64,000 bases of DNA from Desulfopila aestuarii DSM 18488 (lineage in GTDB: Bacteria > Desulfobacterota > Desulfobulbia > Desulfobulbales > Desulfocapsaceae): NCBI GenBank assembly GCA_945863875.1, contig CAMBBS010000004.1, positions 1 to 64,000 of the forward strand, given 5' to 3'. The translations under genes and the position numbers were made by a program. This document shows positions 8,317 to 18,034 of the stretch, piece after piece. Numbering within the stretch: the first letter of the stretch is position 1; each line of letters opens with the position of its first letter. The notes under the pieces are model-generated. The model ran no database searches, was not told the DNA's origin, and saw only the letters and a list, made by a program, of their open reading frames with translations.

Positions 8317-9249
8317 ATGATAAAAATTGAACACGTTACCAGGAAATACGGCAGTTTCGTCGCGGTCGATGACGTGTCGATCGCCATTCCTTCGGGAGAG
8401 ATCGTCGGGCTTCTCGGCCATAACGGGGCAGGCAAGACGACGATCATAAAAATGATCACCGGCTTTCTTGAACCGACTGCGGGGACCATCACCGTCAACG
8501 GCAAGGAAATCGGAGCTGAACGTCGGGCGGTGCAGCAGGAGATCGGCTATCTGCCGGAAAACTGTCCGCTTTACCCGGAAATGACGGTGATCGAGTACCT
8601 CGACTATATGGCGTCACTGCATGACCTCCCGGTGGAAAAGCGCGCCTCGCTGCTTGCGACGGCCATTGCCCGGACCGGTCTGCAGGAAAAAGCCCTGCTG
8701 CCGATAGCGACACTTTCTAAGGGATATCGACAACGAACCGGTGTTGCCCAGGCAATCCTGCACGAACCGGATATCCTCATCCTCGACGAGCCGACCAATG
8801 GTCTTGATCCCACCCAGATTCGGCAGATGCGCCGGCTGATCACCGAGCTGGGCAGATCCGCGACGGTCATTGTCTCCACCCACGTGCTGCAGGAGGTGCA
8901 GGCCATCTGTGACCGGGTCATTATTCTTAAAAATGGCAAGGTGGCCCTCGATGGCCGGCTGGATGAACTGCGGACGGAGGGCCGACTGCTCCTGCAGCTG
9001 GGCGGGAGCGACGTCGATCCGCGACCGCTTATCGAAAGCTGTCCGGGCGTTGACGCCGCCCTGCAGGTCGGCAATTGTCGGTCATGCACATCGGGCAGGA
9101 GCTATACCGTGACAATAGCTTCATGTGAGGATCGTGAGGAAGCTGCGGCCCGCATAGCCGGTACCCTGCATGACAATGGCTACCGGCTTTACGACATGCA
9201 TTTTGCCTCACGTAATCTAGAAACGGTATTCGCGGAAATAAGCGGTTGA
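8317..9249 (+). CDS. ABC transporter ATP-binding protein, GldA-like
   Basis: The 310-residue protein has Walker A GHNGAGKT (34-41), a modified signature LSKGYRQRTGVAQ, Walker B ILILDEPTNG and the switch His in VSTHVL. The C-terminal 80 residues are the extra domain common in ABC-2-type exporters. A GGAG site precedes the ATG. It is the ATPase for the permease encoded 16 bases downstream, and the three-gene set ATPase, permease-GldG fusion, DUF4340 matches the Gld-type ABC group. In Bacteroidetes GldA/F/G are linked with gliding; outside them the substrate is unknown. Confidence 0.93.
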   Translation: MIKIEHVTRKYGSFVAVDDVSIAIPSGEIVGLLGHNGAGKTTIIKMITGFLEPTAGTITVNGKEIGAERRAVQQEIGYLPENCPLYPEMTVIEYLDYMASLHDLPVEKRASLLATAIARTGLQEKALLPIATLSKGYRQRTGVAQAILHEPDILILDEPTNGLDPTQIRQMRRLITELGRSATVIVSTHVLQEVQAICDRVIILKNGKVALDGRLDELRTEGRLLLQLGGSDVDPRPLIESCPGVDAALQVGNCRSCTSGRSYTVTIASCEDREEAAARIAGTLHDNGYRLYDMHFASRNLETVFAEISG

Positions 9250-9265
9250 GGAGGAAAAGAGCAGA

Positions 9266-12205
9266 ATGAGACATATCTTTCGACATATCTTTCGCATAAG
9301 CCGCAAGGAGTTCGGCTCCTTTTTCAGTTCGCCGATCGCCTTTATCTTCATCGGAACCTTTCTCGCCGTGAATCTGTTTATCTTTTTCTGGGTAGAAACA
9401 TTTTTCTCCCGTAATATTTCGGAAATACGACCGCTTTTTTCCTGGATGCCGATTCTTCTGATCTTTCTTTCGGCGGCGGTAACCATGCGCTCGTGGGCCG
9501 AGGAGAGGCGGGCGGGCACCCTGGAACTGCTGCTGAGCTCCCCGGTGACGCCTGCGGCACTGGTTCTCGGTAAATTTTTTGCCTGCCTGGGTCTTGCCGC
9601 TCTTTCCCTGCTGTTGACCCTGCCGATACCGATGACGGTGAGCTTTATGGGCCCTCTGGACTGGGGACCGGTTTACGCCGGCTACCTGGCCACCCTTTTC
9701 CTGGCTGCGGCGTATATTGCTGTTGGTCTTTATGTCAGCGTCAAGTCGGACAATCAGATTGTCAGCCTGATCGTCACGGTGCTCGTCTGTTCGCTCCTGT
9801 ATGTCATCGGTTCGAATACCCTGGTGTCGTTTTTCGGAAACCGTGGCGCGGAAATTCTGCAGATGCTCGGCTCCGGCTCCCGATTTACCTCGATTTCCCG
9901 TGGGGTTGTCGATCTGCGGGATCTCTACTACTATCTTGCGTTGGTGGGCATCTTCCTGACCCTGAATGTCTATGGCCTGGAGAAAATCCGCCGGGGTGAT
10001 AATCCGGTCAACGCTCATCATGCCCGCCGGCGACTGCTCTGCGTCCTGGTCATGGCCAACTTTCTTCTCGCCAATTTCTGGCTGGCCCCGGTGAACACGC
10101 TCCGCGTCGATATGACCACCGGGAACATCTATTCCATTTCGGAGACCACCCGCAGCTATCTGGCACAATTGAAAGAGCCGCTGCTTATCCGCGGTTATTT
10201 TTCAGCCCAGACGCATCCGCTTCTGGCTCCCCTGGTACCGCGCATCCGTGATCTGCTCGGCGAGTACGGCGTGGCCGGTGGAGACAAGGTTCGTGTCGAG
10301 TTTATTGATCCTCTGGAACATCCGGACCTGGAACAGGAGGCCGGTCAGAAATATGGTATCCGGCCGGTGCCCTTTCAGACCGCCAGCAGGTACCAGGCCT
10401 CGGTGACCAACTCCTATTTCGACGTCCTCATCCAGTATGGCGATCAATTCGAGACCCTGGGCTTTCGCGATCTGATCGAGGTCAAAACCGGGGGAGAGAC
10501 AGAGCTCGATGTCGAACTGCGCAACCCGGAATACGATATCACCCGGGCAATAAAAAAAGTCCTTTACAGTTATCAGGGAGGAGGGGATCTCTTTGCCGAT
10601 ATCGGCAAGCCGGTGGAATTTATCGGCTATATTTCGCCGGACAATCAGTTGCCCGAGGAACTGGATGGGTTGAAGGGAGAACTGCAGACCATTCTCGATG
10701 AGATGGAGCAGAAGGCACAAGGACTTTTCCGCAGTAAAATTGTCGATCCCGATGGTGACGGTGGGGCGGTTGCGGCAGCGATTCGGGCGGATTATGGCTT
10801 TCAGCCGATGGCGGCGAGCCTTTTCGATGAGCGTACCTTCTGGTTTTATCTGACCTTAAGGAGCGGCGAGCAGCAAGTGGAAGTGGCTTTGCCGGAAGAT
10901 TTTAGTCGGGAAAGCCTGCTGCGCGCACTTTCCGCCGGCCTGAAAAGGTTCGCTACCGGCTTTACCAGGACCGTGACCTTGCATACTCCGAAAAATCAGC
11001 CCCCCATGCCGCAATTGGGTATGTCGGGCGGGGGACCGCAGTTTGAGATTTTGCAGGACATACTGTCTGGGGAGCATGGCGTCATAGGCGCCGATCTGAC
11101 CAGCGGCCGCGTGTCCGATGACACGGATCTGCTGCTGGTCGTCGCCCCGGACTCCCTCGACGAAAAACAGCTCTTCGCCATGGATCAGTTTCTCATGCAG
11201 GGCGGCACGGTTGTTCTGGCCACGTCGCCTTTTGCCATTGATCTGGAACAACAGCTCGATGTCGCAAAGAAAGCATCGGGCCTGGAGGAGTGGCTGAAAT
11301 TTCATGGCATTTCCATCGAACAAGCAATGGTCCTTGATCCGCAAAACAGTGCTTTTCCAGTACCCGTGGAGCGGAATGTCGGCGGCTTCGCCGTGCAGGA
11401 GACCCAGCTGGTCGACTATCCTTATTTTATCGATATCCGGCCTGACGGCATGCATCAGGAGAACGGCCTGCTCAGCGGTCTGAATCAATTGACCATGAAC
11501 TGGGCCTCGCCCATAACTGTCGATATGGCCAAAAATGAGCAGCGACAGGTGACGCGGCTATTGGAAAGTTCGACAAACAGCTGGCTCTCCGACGCAACAG
11601 ATCTCCTACCGGATTTCTCCACCCAGGGGGAGCTTGGGTTTGCCCCCGTCGGCGAGACAGGCAGACATCTTCTCGGTGTCGTTGTCGAGGGACGATTCCC
11701 CTCGTTTTTTGCCGGAAAACCATCGCCCCTGCTCGTGGAGACAGATCAGCAAAACGAAAACAGAGAGGATGCAGACGCGGGGTCAGAACAGGAAATGCAG
11801 GAAGATCAGCCGCGGATCATCAGCCGCCAGATTGATAAGTCACCACCATCAAGCCGTATTGTTCTGTTCAGCTCGAATAGTTTCTTGAACGATACGGTTC
11901 TCGGCATCGGCTCCAGCGTCATGCGCAGCAGTTACCTCAACCCTGTTCAGCTGATCGCCAATACGGTCGACTGGTCCCTGGAGGATCGCGGTCTGCTGTC
12001 GATCAGAGGGCGCGGTCATTTTTCGCGCACCCTGCTACCGATGACCAGGGATCTCCAGTTGTTCTGGGAATATCTCAACTACGGCCTGGCCCTGTTCGGG
12101 CTGGTCCTGGTCTGGCTGGTGCGGCGCTCCCTGCGCAAGAGAACGCGGCTGCATTACCAACAGTATTTGACATTGGTACAGCAGGGTTTGGAGGAGAAGA
12201 GATGA
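9266..12205 (+). CDS. ABC-2 permease fused to GldG-type periplasmic domain
   Basis: At 979 residues this is a GldF-GldG fusion. The first 245 residues or so have six hydrophobic helices of an ABC-2 permease, including the typical RSWAEERRAGTLELLLSSPV segment. A further membrane helix near 255-280 is followed by a long extracytoplasmic region with the GldG-type ABC-associated fold (SETTRSYLAQLKEPLLIRGY, later DTDLLLVVAPDSL and VVLATSPF). A last membrane helix lies near residue 930-955, followed by a basic tail. GAGGAGG precedes the ATG. The stop overlaps the next gene (ATGA), implying coupled translation. Confidence 0.92.
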   Translation: MRHIFRHIFRISRKEFGSFFSSPIAFIFIGTFLAVNLFIFFWVETFFSRNISEIRPLFSWMPILLIFLSAAVTMRSWAEERRAGTLELLLSSPVTPAALVLGKFFACLGLAALSLLLTLPIPMTVSFMGPLDWGPVYAGYLATLFLAAAYIAVGLYVSVKSDNQIVSLIVTVLVCSLLYVIGSNTLVSFFGNRGAEILQMLGSGSRFTSISRGVVDLRDLYYYLALVGIFLTLNVYGLEKIRRGDNPVNAHHARRRLLCVLVMANFLLANFWLAPVNTLRVDMTTGNIYSISETTRSYLAQLKEPLLIRGYFSAQTHPLLAPLVPRIRDLLGEYGVAGGDKVRVEFIDPLEHPDLEQEAGQKYGIRPVPFQTASRYQASVTNSYFDVLIQYGDQFETLGFRDLIEVKTGGETELDVELRNPEYDITRAIKKVLYSYQGGGDLFADIGKPVEFIGYISPDNQLPEELDGLKGELQTILDEMEQKAQGLFRSKIVDPDGDGGAVAAAIRADYGFQPMAASLFDERTFWFYLTLRSGEQQVEVALPEDFSRESLLRALSAGLKRFATGFTRTVTLHTPKNQPPMPQLGMSGGGPQFEILQDILSGEHGVIGADLTSGRVSDDTDLLLVVAPDSLDEKQLFAMDQFLMQGGTVVLATSPFAIDLEQQLDVAKKASGLEEWLKFHGISIEQAMVLDPQNSAFPVPVERNVGGFAVQETQLVDYPYFIDIRPDGMHQENGLLSGLNQLTMNWASPITVDMAKNEQRQVTRLLESSTNSWLSDATDLLPDFSTQGELGFAPVGETGRHLLGVVVEGRFPSFFAGKPSPLLVETDQQNENREDADAGSEQEMQEDQPRIISRQIDKSPPSSRIVLFSSNSFLNDTVLGIGSSVMRSSYLNPVQLIANTVDWSLEDRGLLSIRGRGHFSRTLLPMTRDLQLFWEYLNYGLALFGLVLVWLVRRSLRKRTRLHYQQYLTLVQQGLEEKR

Positions 12206-13140
12206 AAAACTTGATTGCAGCAGCCATGCTCCTGCTGCTTCTGCAGATCGGCCTGTCGCTGTTTTTCCATATCGGCAGAAAGGGTGTCGAGACCGGCGCC
12301 CCCGACAGTCTCTTTCTCGACTTTGCCCCGGACGCGGTGCACTCCATCAAAATCACCGATGGTGAGGGGAAGAATGTGCTTCTGGTCAAAGAAAAGGAGA
12401 CGTGGATTGTGCCGGCGCATTTTTCGGCGCCGGTGGATGCCAACAAGGTCGAGGCGCTTCTTGATAACTTGGCCGGGATGAAACAGGGTTTGGTCGTGGC
12501 CACCTCGGTGGAGGCGGCGAAGAGGTTTAAGGTTGATTCCGAGAGCTTTGAAAACCATGTGCTGCTGCGGCGAGCTGAACAAACTCTGGCGGACTTTTAT
12601 GTCGGTACTTCCCCGGCTTTTCGCCAGGTGTATGCGCGGAGGGCGGAGAGCAAAGCAATTATCACCATTCCCCTCCCAGGCTTTGAGCTGGAAAGTGGTG
12701 TTGATAAATGGCTGGATACCTCTCTGGCGATGCAGAAAGATGACGACCTCGTCGGTTTAATCTTTGATACCTTCACCCTGAAAAAAGAGGCGGACGGCTG
12801 GCAGCTGGAAGGCCGTAAAGACGATGAACAGATCAACCGGCAGGAGGTGGATGCCCTGGTGACCCGGGCTCGCGGGCTGGTCGTCCAGGATGTGCTTGAT
12901 CCGGCGGCAGTGTCTGGTCTTTTTACCGGCCAGCCGCTCTTGCATTTCACCGCCGTCAGAAAAGATAAAAAACTGGTGGAATACCTTTTTGCACAAGGGC
13001 AGGGAGACTTTTCGGTCCTGAAGCTTTCCGACCGGGATCTCTACCTGAAGGTGCAAACCCTGCCGGTGGAGGCCCTGCGGAAAGTGACCCGTGAAAAACT
13101 GCTGGAGCCTGCACAGTCCGAGGAACCCAGCGTCGAGTAG
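12202..13140 (+). CDS. DUF4340 domain protein, accessory to the Gld-type ABC transporter
   Basis: The 312-residue protein has one N-terminal membrane helix (LIAAAMLLLLLQIGLSLFF), then repeated beta-rich units beginning with the pattern DAVHSIKITDGEGKNVLLVKE, as in DUF4340. It overlaps the end of the GldF-GldG fusion by four bases, so it is the third gene of the operon. The bulk of the protein should face the periplasm. Its biochemical role is not established; co-occurrence with GldG-type proteins suggests that it is a subunit or partner of the transporter. Confidence 0.88.
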   Translation: MKNLIAAAMLLLLLQIGLSLFFHIGRKGVETGAPDSLFLDFAPDAVHSIKITDGEGKNVLLVKEKETWIVPAHFSAPVDANKVEALLDNLAGMKQGLVVATSVEAAKRFKVDSESFENHVLLRRAEQTLADFYVGTSPAFRQVYARRAESKAIITIPLPGFELESGVDKWLDTSLAMQKDDDLVGLIFDTFTLKKEADGWQLEGRKDDEQINRQEVDALVTRARGLVVQDVLDPAAVSGLFTGQPLLHFTAVRKDKKLVEYLFAQGQGDFSVLKLSDRDLYLKVQTLPVEALRKVTREKLLEPAQSEEPSVE

Positions 13141-13363
13141 CGCACATTTCTTCCGCAGCGCGAGTGAGTTGCACAGCAAGAGTATCGACCGGACTCATTG
13201 GTTTTTTCTTGATAATCCTCGGCTATCGGGGTACAGCAACGCAAAGATTGGCAAGGACTAGAAGAAGAGAATAGTGTGACCAGGCAAAAAAAGAAAAGAA
13301 ACCACCTCCGGCAGAAGAGAATCGCCGTGTACAGGGTGGCGCTTACTATCTAAAAGGAAAAAT

Positions 13364-13651
13364 ATGAAAAAAACGTTTACCCTGACCCATCCGAAAATTA
13401 AATATGCCAGGCTGATAGAAGCGGTACGGCACGATGTGAAAAAATACATCAAGAGAGAGCGGAATAAAACGCTGCCGGATGGCGTTGACTTCTGGGATTT
13501 TGCCTGCAAATTCGGTAATAATGAAGGGGAGGCAGGGGAAATTCACCTCTCTGAAATCAATAAGTGCATCGATAAGGTCGAAGAGCAGCAGCTTGAATCG
13601 TTTTATCTGGAAATTCTTGCCAGGCCAGGGCATAGAACGAAGAAGGCGTAA
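13364..13651 (+). CDS. DUF6172 family protein
   Basis: This 95-residue protein begins KKTFTLTHPKIKYARLIEA and contains KRERNKTLPDGVDFWDF and SFYLEILARPGHRTKKA, which I recognise as the DUF6172 family. Function is unknown. It is basic, without a signal peptide or membrane helix. An AAGGAAAAAT stretch precedes the ATG. It is separated by 223 bases from the operon before it and faces the convergent pot operon. Confidence 0.85.
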   Translation: MKKTFTLTHPKIKYARLIEAVRHDVKKYIKRERNKTLPDGVDFWDFACKFGNNEGEAGEIHLSEINKCIDKVEEQQLESFYLEILARPGHRTKKA

Positions 13652-13709
13652 GCAGGAGAATAATCGCTGTCTCCGGACATATCCTCGCAAACTGCGTTGC
13701 CTGGCTACA

Positions 13710-14570
13710 TCAAGGAGTCGGCTGGCGTCGGCTGAGCAGCAGGTTTATCACCGCCAGCGTTGACGTAGAAACAATGAGCAAAAAGGATACGGCATTGATA
13801 ATCGGCGTGGAACCATCCCGTACCTGGAGGTAGAGATTGATCGGCAGGGTTGTCTCGGAGCCGACCAGGAAAAGCGAGGTGTTGAAATTCTCAAAACTCA
13901 TCAAAAAGGCCACCGCGCCGCTGCCGATGATGGCCGGGCGTAGAAAAGGCAGGGTGATGTAGCGGATGACCTGCAGTCTTGTCGCCCCGAGATTGAGCGC
14001 GGCTTCTTCGAGGAAAGGATCGAATTTTTTTAATCTCGCCGAGACCACCAGCAGGACAAAGGTGGTGATAAAGGAAAATTGTCCGAGCACCACCAGCCAG
14101 AAACTTGGCCGGAGAAAAGGGATATCGACGCCGAAGGTGTCCTCGAAGTAGATGCCGAGGCTGTTGGCGGTCAACAGCAGGGATATGCCGAGAATGACGC
14201 CGGGAATGACAAGCGGGGTCAAGGCCAGAAAGTAGAGCGCCTGTTTGCCCCGGAAATCTTCCTGCTCAAAGAGAAATGCTCCCATAGTGCCGACCGTGAC
14301 CGAGAGAATCGACACCCATACCGCGGTCTGGACACTGACCCAGATTGATCTGATATTCGAGCTGTCGTGCAGCAGGCCGATACGCTCCGGACCTTGTGCC
14401 AGAAACCAGTCCAGGCTGAATCCTTTCCAGGGCAGGGCAGGAAAATTCGAGTCATTGAAGGCGAGGATGCAGGTGATCACCAAGGGCGCAAAAAGAAAGA
14501 CATAAAACAGAATAATATACAGGGTAAAAGCGGTGCTATAGCCTTTTTGCCGTGGCAGTGTGCGAATCAT
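13710..14570 (-). CDS. potC: Spermidine/putrescine ABC transporter permease PotC
   Basis: The 286-residue protein has six membrane helices and the EAA-type cytoplasmic loop EEAALNLGATRLQVIRYITLP that contacts the ATPase. It is the last gene of potD-potA-potB-potC; its ATG overlaps the potB stop (ATGA). Together with PotB it forms the inner-membrane channel for polyamine uptake. Family-level assignment is firm; the exact polyamine preference cannot be read from the permease. Confidence 0.94.
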   Translation of the reverse strand: MIRTLPRQKGYSTAFTLYIILFYVFLFAPLVITCILAFNDSNFPALPWKGFSLDWFLAQGPERIGLLHDSSNIRSIWVSVQTAVWVSILSVTVGTMGAFLFEQEDFRGKQALYFLALTPLVIPGVILGISLLLTANSLGIYFEDTFGVDIPFLRPSFWLVVLGQFSFITTFVLLVVSARLKKFDPFLEEAALNLGATRLQVIRYITLPFLRPAIIGSGAVAFLMSFENFNTSLFLVGSETTLPINLYLQVRDGSTPIINAVSFLLIVSTSTLAVINLLLSRRQPTP

Positions 14571-15424
14571 GACAGGGCCTTGCCGAGTTGTTGTTTGCTT
14601 ATTTTCAACCCGGCCCAGATAATCAGCGAGCTGAGGGCGAGCAGAAGAAAACCGAAGGCCGCGCCCTGGTTCCAGTTGAAACTGGCGATGAACTCATTGT
14701 AGATCTGTTCGGTAAACCAGAGCGAGTTCTTGCCGCCCATCAATTTCGGCGTCAGGTAGTTGCCGAGGGCGAGCATAAAGACGACGATGGAGCCGGAGGT
14801 GATACCGGGCGCGGCATAGGGGATGATGATGCGATAGAAAATGGTCATCGGCGAAGCGCCCAGGTCATGGGCGGCCTCGATGAGGCTGTCGTCCATACCC
14901 TCGAGAGAAGAAATCAGCGGCACCACCATAAAGAGCATGGAGGTGTAGACCAGGCCCATCAGCATAGTGATGTCGTTGTAGAGCATCTCGACCGGTGCAT
15001 CGAGCAGTCCGGCACTGGTCAGCAGGTGATTGATAACCCCGCTCTCGCGCAAGAGAATCATCCAGCCGTAAACACGGACCAGCTCACTGACCCAGAAGGG
15101 CATCAGCAGCAGGACGGTGAGAAAGCCGCTGAGTCGGGGGGAGACGATTTTGGTGATATAAAATGCCACCGGAAAGGTCACCAGAAAGGTCAGGATGGTC
15201 ACTATGACGGCATATAGCGCCGTGCGGACAAAGGTATACCAGTAGATCTCTTCGGTGAAAAAATTCCGGTAATTGGCCAGGGTCCATACCGTCCTGCCCA
15301 TATCGTCCTTGCCGTGCAGGGACATTAACAGCAGTTCGACATGCGGCACAATAATCAGCAGCAGTAACCACAGCAGAACCGGTGTGATAAAAATAAACAG
15401 CCCGAGGCGGAAGTGGTTTTTCAT
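14567..15424 (-). CDS. potB: Spermidine/putrescine ABC transporter permease PotB
   Basis: This 285-residue permease has six membrane helices and the loop IEAAHDLGASPMTIFYRIIIP, the ATPase-coupling motif. The N-terminus (FRLGLFIFITPVLLWLLLLIIVPH) is typical of PotB. It overlaps potA upstream and potC downstream by four bases each, so the three are translationally coupled. It pairs with PotC in the membrane. Confidence 0.94.
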   Translation of the reverse strand: MKNHFRLGLFIFITPVLLWLLLLIIVPHVELLLMSLHGKDDMGRTVWTLANYRNFFTEEIYWYTFVRTALYAVIVTILTFLVTFPVAFYITKIVSPRLSGFLTVLLLMPFWVSELVRVYGWMILLRESGVINHLLTSAGLLDAPVEMLYNDITMLMGLVYTSMLFMVVPLISSLEGMDDSLIEAAHDLGASPMTIFYRIIIPYAAPGITSGSIVVFMLALGNYLTPKLMGGKNSLWFTEQIYNEFIASFNWNQGAAFGFLLLALSSLIIWAGLKISKQQLGKALS

Positions 15425-16503
15425 GATCCGCCACGGGGGTAGCAGCGACAGCTGTCGACATGGACTCCGGCCGGAACGGTATCGCCCTTGCCAATATGGG
15501 CAAACTGCTGATTCTGCGGCAGGGCGACCAGAAGTTCATGATCGCTTTGGCCGACGGTCGCCAGCAGTTTGGTGTTGGAGCCGTCAAAAAGTATATTCTG
15601 CACGGTGAGCGGAAAAAGGTTGATATCTTCATGTGATTCGGCGGGAGTGAGAATAATCGATTCCGGTCGGATAAAGAGATCGAGTGTATCGCTTTGGCAG
15701 TTGCCCACCGGGGTTGCGCGCAGCATGAGACCAAAAGAAGTCTGCACCTGCAAGGGTGCGCTGGAGGAGGCGCGCACCGGCAGAATGTTGGTTTCCCCGA
15801 CAAAACCGGCGACGAAGCGGGTGGCCGGATTACTGTAGAGGTTTCTCGGGGTATCGATCTGTTCGAAGCGGCCGTTATGCATGACTGCCACGCGATCGGA
15901 CATCACCAGTGCCTCGGATTGGTCATGGGTGATATACATAAAGGTGGTGCCGACATCGGCCTGGAGCTTTTTCAGCTCGATTTTCATCTGTTCCCGCAGT
16001 TTCAGATCCAGGGCGCCGAGGGGTTCATCGAGAAGCAGCAGCGAAGGTTCGAGGACCAGCGACCGGGCAATGGCTACCCGTTGCTTCTGGCCGCCTGAAA
16101 GCTGGCTAATGTCTTTATTTCCATAACCCGAGAGGTGGACACGTTCGAGCAGACTGTCGACCCGCCGGCTTATCTCCGGAGCGCCTACTCCCTGACGTTT
16201 CAGACCAAAGGCGATATTTTCACGGACATTCATCATCGGAAACAGGGCCAGATTCTGGAAGACCAGATTCACCGGCCGACGATTGGGCGGTACCCGGCTC
16301 ATATCCCGGCCGCGAATGAGCAGTTTGCCTTCCGTTGGCTGCTGGAAACCGGCGATCATGCGCAGTAAGGTGGTCTTGCCGCAGCCGGATGGTCCGAGAA
16401 TCGAGAAAAAACTCCCGTCCTCCACCTGAAAATTGAGGGTGTCGACGGCGATAAAATCGCCGAAGGTCTTTCTGAGATGCTGAATGTCGAGAACGGGCGC
16501 CAT
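15421..16503 (-). CDS. potA: Spermidine/putrescine ABC transporter ATPase PotA
   Basis: Starting at the ATG at 16503 the protein has 360 residues; a TTG six codons upstream is the alternative. Walker A is GPSGCGKTTLL (37-47), the signature LSGGQKQRVAIARSL, and Walker B LLLLDEPLGALD. The C-terminal third is the TOBE-type regulatory domain of PotA/MalK-like ATPases. It energises polyamine uptake by PotB and PotC. A long hairpin separates it from potD, so it may be expressed at a lower level than the binding protein. Confidence 0.94.
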   Translation of the reverse strand: MAPVLDIQHLRKTFGDFIAVDTLNFQVEDGSFFSILGPSGCGKTTLLRMIAGFQQPTEGKLLIRGRDMSRVPPNRRPVNLVFQNLALFPMMNVRENIAFGLKRQGVGAPEISRRVDSLLERVHLSGYGNKDISQLSGGQKQRVAIARSLVLEPSLLLLDEPLGALDLKLREQMKIELKKLQADVGTTFMYITHDQSEALVMSDRVAVMHNGRFEQIDTPRNLYSNPATRFVAGFVGETNILPVRASSSAPLQVQTSFGLMLRATPVGNCQSDTLDLFIRPESIILTPAESHEDINLFPLTVQNILFDGSNTKLLATVGQSDHELLVALPQNQQFAHIGKGDTVPAGVHVDSCRCYPRGGS

Positions 16504-16533
16504 TATATTTCCATCGGACAAGATAAAATACCG

Positions 16534-16583
16534 CGACGCTTCCTGCCGGTGAAGAACTCCAGACGGAGCGGCAGGAAGCGTCG
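16534..16583 (-). promoter_or_regulatory. Intercistronic 15-bp perfect hairpin between potD and potA
   Basis: CGACGCTTCCTGCCG (16534-16548) is exactly complemented by CGGCAGGAAGCGTCG (16569-16583) with a 20-base loop. There is no T-run in the direction of transcription, so it is more likely to protect the potD mRNA 3' end, or to reduce read-through, than to terminate completely. Confidence 0.65.
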
Positions 16584-16611
16584 TTGGTGCGAAAGGGTAG
16601 GACGTTGTTCG

Positions 16612-17673
16612 TTACTGAGCCGCCTTCACCTTATCAAGGAGCTTTCCTTCAAGCTGTTCGATTTCCGTGGAAACCGGAGGGTACCATTTGATGTTGTCAA
16701 TATCGGCCGCAGTGAATGAGCGGTTGATATTGTCGCGTACTTCGGCATCGAGGAATTTACCGGCCTCTTTTGAGGCAGTGGCGTATTTTTCCTGGTTGGA
16801 GAAGACCGCGGCATTTTCCGGGCGCAGCATGAAATTGATCCACTTGTAGGCACCGTCGACGTTTTTTGCCTTAGCCGGGATGGTAAAGGTGTCGATCCAG
16901 CCCAAAGCGCCGCTTTTCGGGGCGACAAAATCGATATCCGGATTTTCCGCATGGAGCTTCCAGCCGCCATTGTCCCAGCCCATGGCGACGGCCACCTCGC
17001 CGCTGCGTATCATCTCCAGCAGGGCGTCGCCGTTTGACCAGTAGTTTTTCACATAGGGTTTGCCGGCAATCATTTTGTCGGCAATCGTATCCATCAGCGC
17101 CTTGTAGGCTGTGGCGTCGCCGTATTTGGCAAAGGGATCATCTCCCTCGGCAAAGGCCAGGGCGATAAGGGTCGGGCGCTTCAGGCGGTAGCTGATGCGG
17201 CCTTCATAGGCCTTGTCGAGCAGGGCTGAATAATCTTTCGCGTCGGGAGCAAGTTTGGTGTTGACGACCAGTCCATCGGTTCCATAACAGAAAGGAACGC
17301 CGTAGGAAGCTTCACCGACCTTGGTGTTCTTTTGCACCGCTGCCAGCATCGAGGGGATAATCTGGGCGCTGTCTATCTTGGCATAATCCATCGGTTGATA
17401 GATGTTGAACTCAGCCTGGACGGATGAGATGCGATCCTGGCTTGGCTGGGCCAGATCAAATCCGGCGCCGCGGGTTGCTCGCAATTTGGCGATCATTTCT
17501 TCGTTGTTGGTAAAGGTCAATTCAACCTTGGTGCCGGTTTCCTTTTCGAATTTATCGACAAGTTCCTGCGGCGCATAGCCTTTCCAGGTGAGAATTTTCA
17601 GGGGCTCGGCGGCCTGGAGGTTTGTGGCCAGACCCATCAGTATACATGTGGCAATGGTGATAAGTTTTTTCAT
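16612..17673 (-). CDS. potD: Periplasmic spermidine/putrescine-binding protein PotD
   Basis: The 353-residue protein has a signal peptide (MKKLITIATCILMGLATNLQA, cut after QA) and a class of solute-binding fold starting LKILTWKGYAPQELVDKFEKETGTKVELTF, which is the PotD/PotF signature. Tryptophan and acidic residues such as GWDNGGW and LGWIDTFTIP line the expected polyamine site. A strong AAGGAGAAGGAGAA site precedes the ATG. It is first in the operon, which fits the need for more binding protein than transporter. Confidence 0.93.
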   Translation of the reverse strand: MKKLITIATCILMGLATNLQAAEPLKILTWKGYAPQELVDKFEKETGTKVELTFTNNEEMIAKLRATRGAGFDLAQPSQDRISSVQAEFNIYQPMDYAKIDSAQIIPSMLAAVQKNTKVGEASYGVPFCYGTDGLVVNTKLAPDAKDYSALLDKAYEGRISYRLKRPTLIALAFAEGDDPFAKYGDATAYKALMDTIADKMIAGKPYVKNYWSNGDALLEMIRSGEVAVAMGWDNGGWKLHAENPDIDFVAPKSGALGWIDTFTIPAKAKNVDGAYKWINFMLRPENAAVFSNQEKYATASKEAGKFLDAEVRDNINRSFTAADIDNIKWYPPVSTEIEQLEGKLLDKVKAAQ

Positions 17674-18034
17674 GAATGTTCTCCTTCTCCTTGCAATGGT
17701 TTATGGGTGTTTTCTCGACATCAAGATAACGGATACTATCCGCTGGAGCAGATTCGATCAATGAAATTCAAGGAAAAGAGTCGGAGCTAATACAATTTTA
17801 ACAGTTCCAGCAAGCGCTAAGGCATTGACCACGGCGCGTTCGTGTCATAATCGATCAGCCAGTGAGCTTTGGCAGGACTTGCATTTTTTTTGTTGTATCT
17901 TAGGTTCTTTGTCGAGGCAATGCGTCGTTGCCGGAAATTATGGGGGAATGGTAATTGATCTGCGGCAGCGTCATACGCCGGTGTCATATTGTGAGAAAAT
18001 ACATTGGTGATTTTTTGTTTATCCGGGGAAAAAC
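17674..18034. other. Divergent intergenic region potD / selD
   Basis: This 361-base gap must contain both promoters. I found no convincing -35/-10 pair and no riboswitch. A sequence resembling a sigma-54 site (TGGCAGGACTTGCA, 17872-17885) has the wrong spacing between GG and GC. Confidence 0.4.

Noticed and set aside
17872-17885. Sigma-54 promoter before selD (TGGCAGGACTTGCA)
   Set aside because: Only eight bases separate GG and GC; ten are required.
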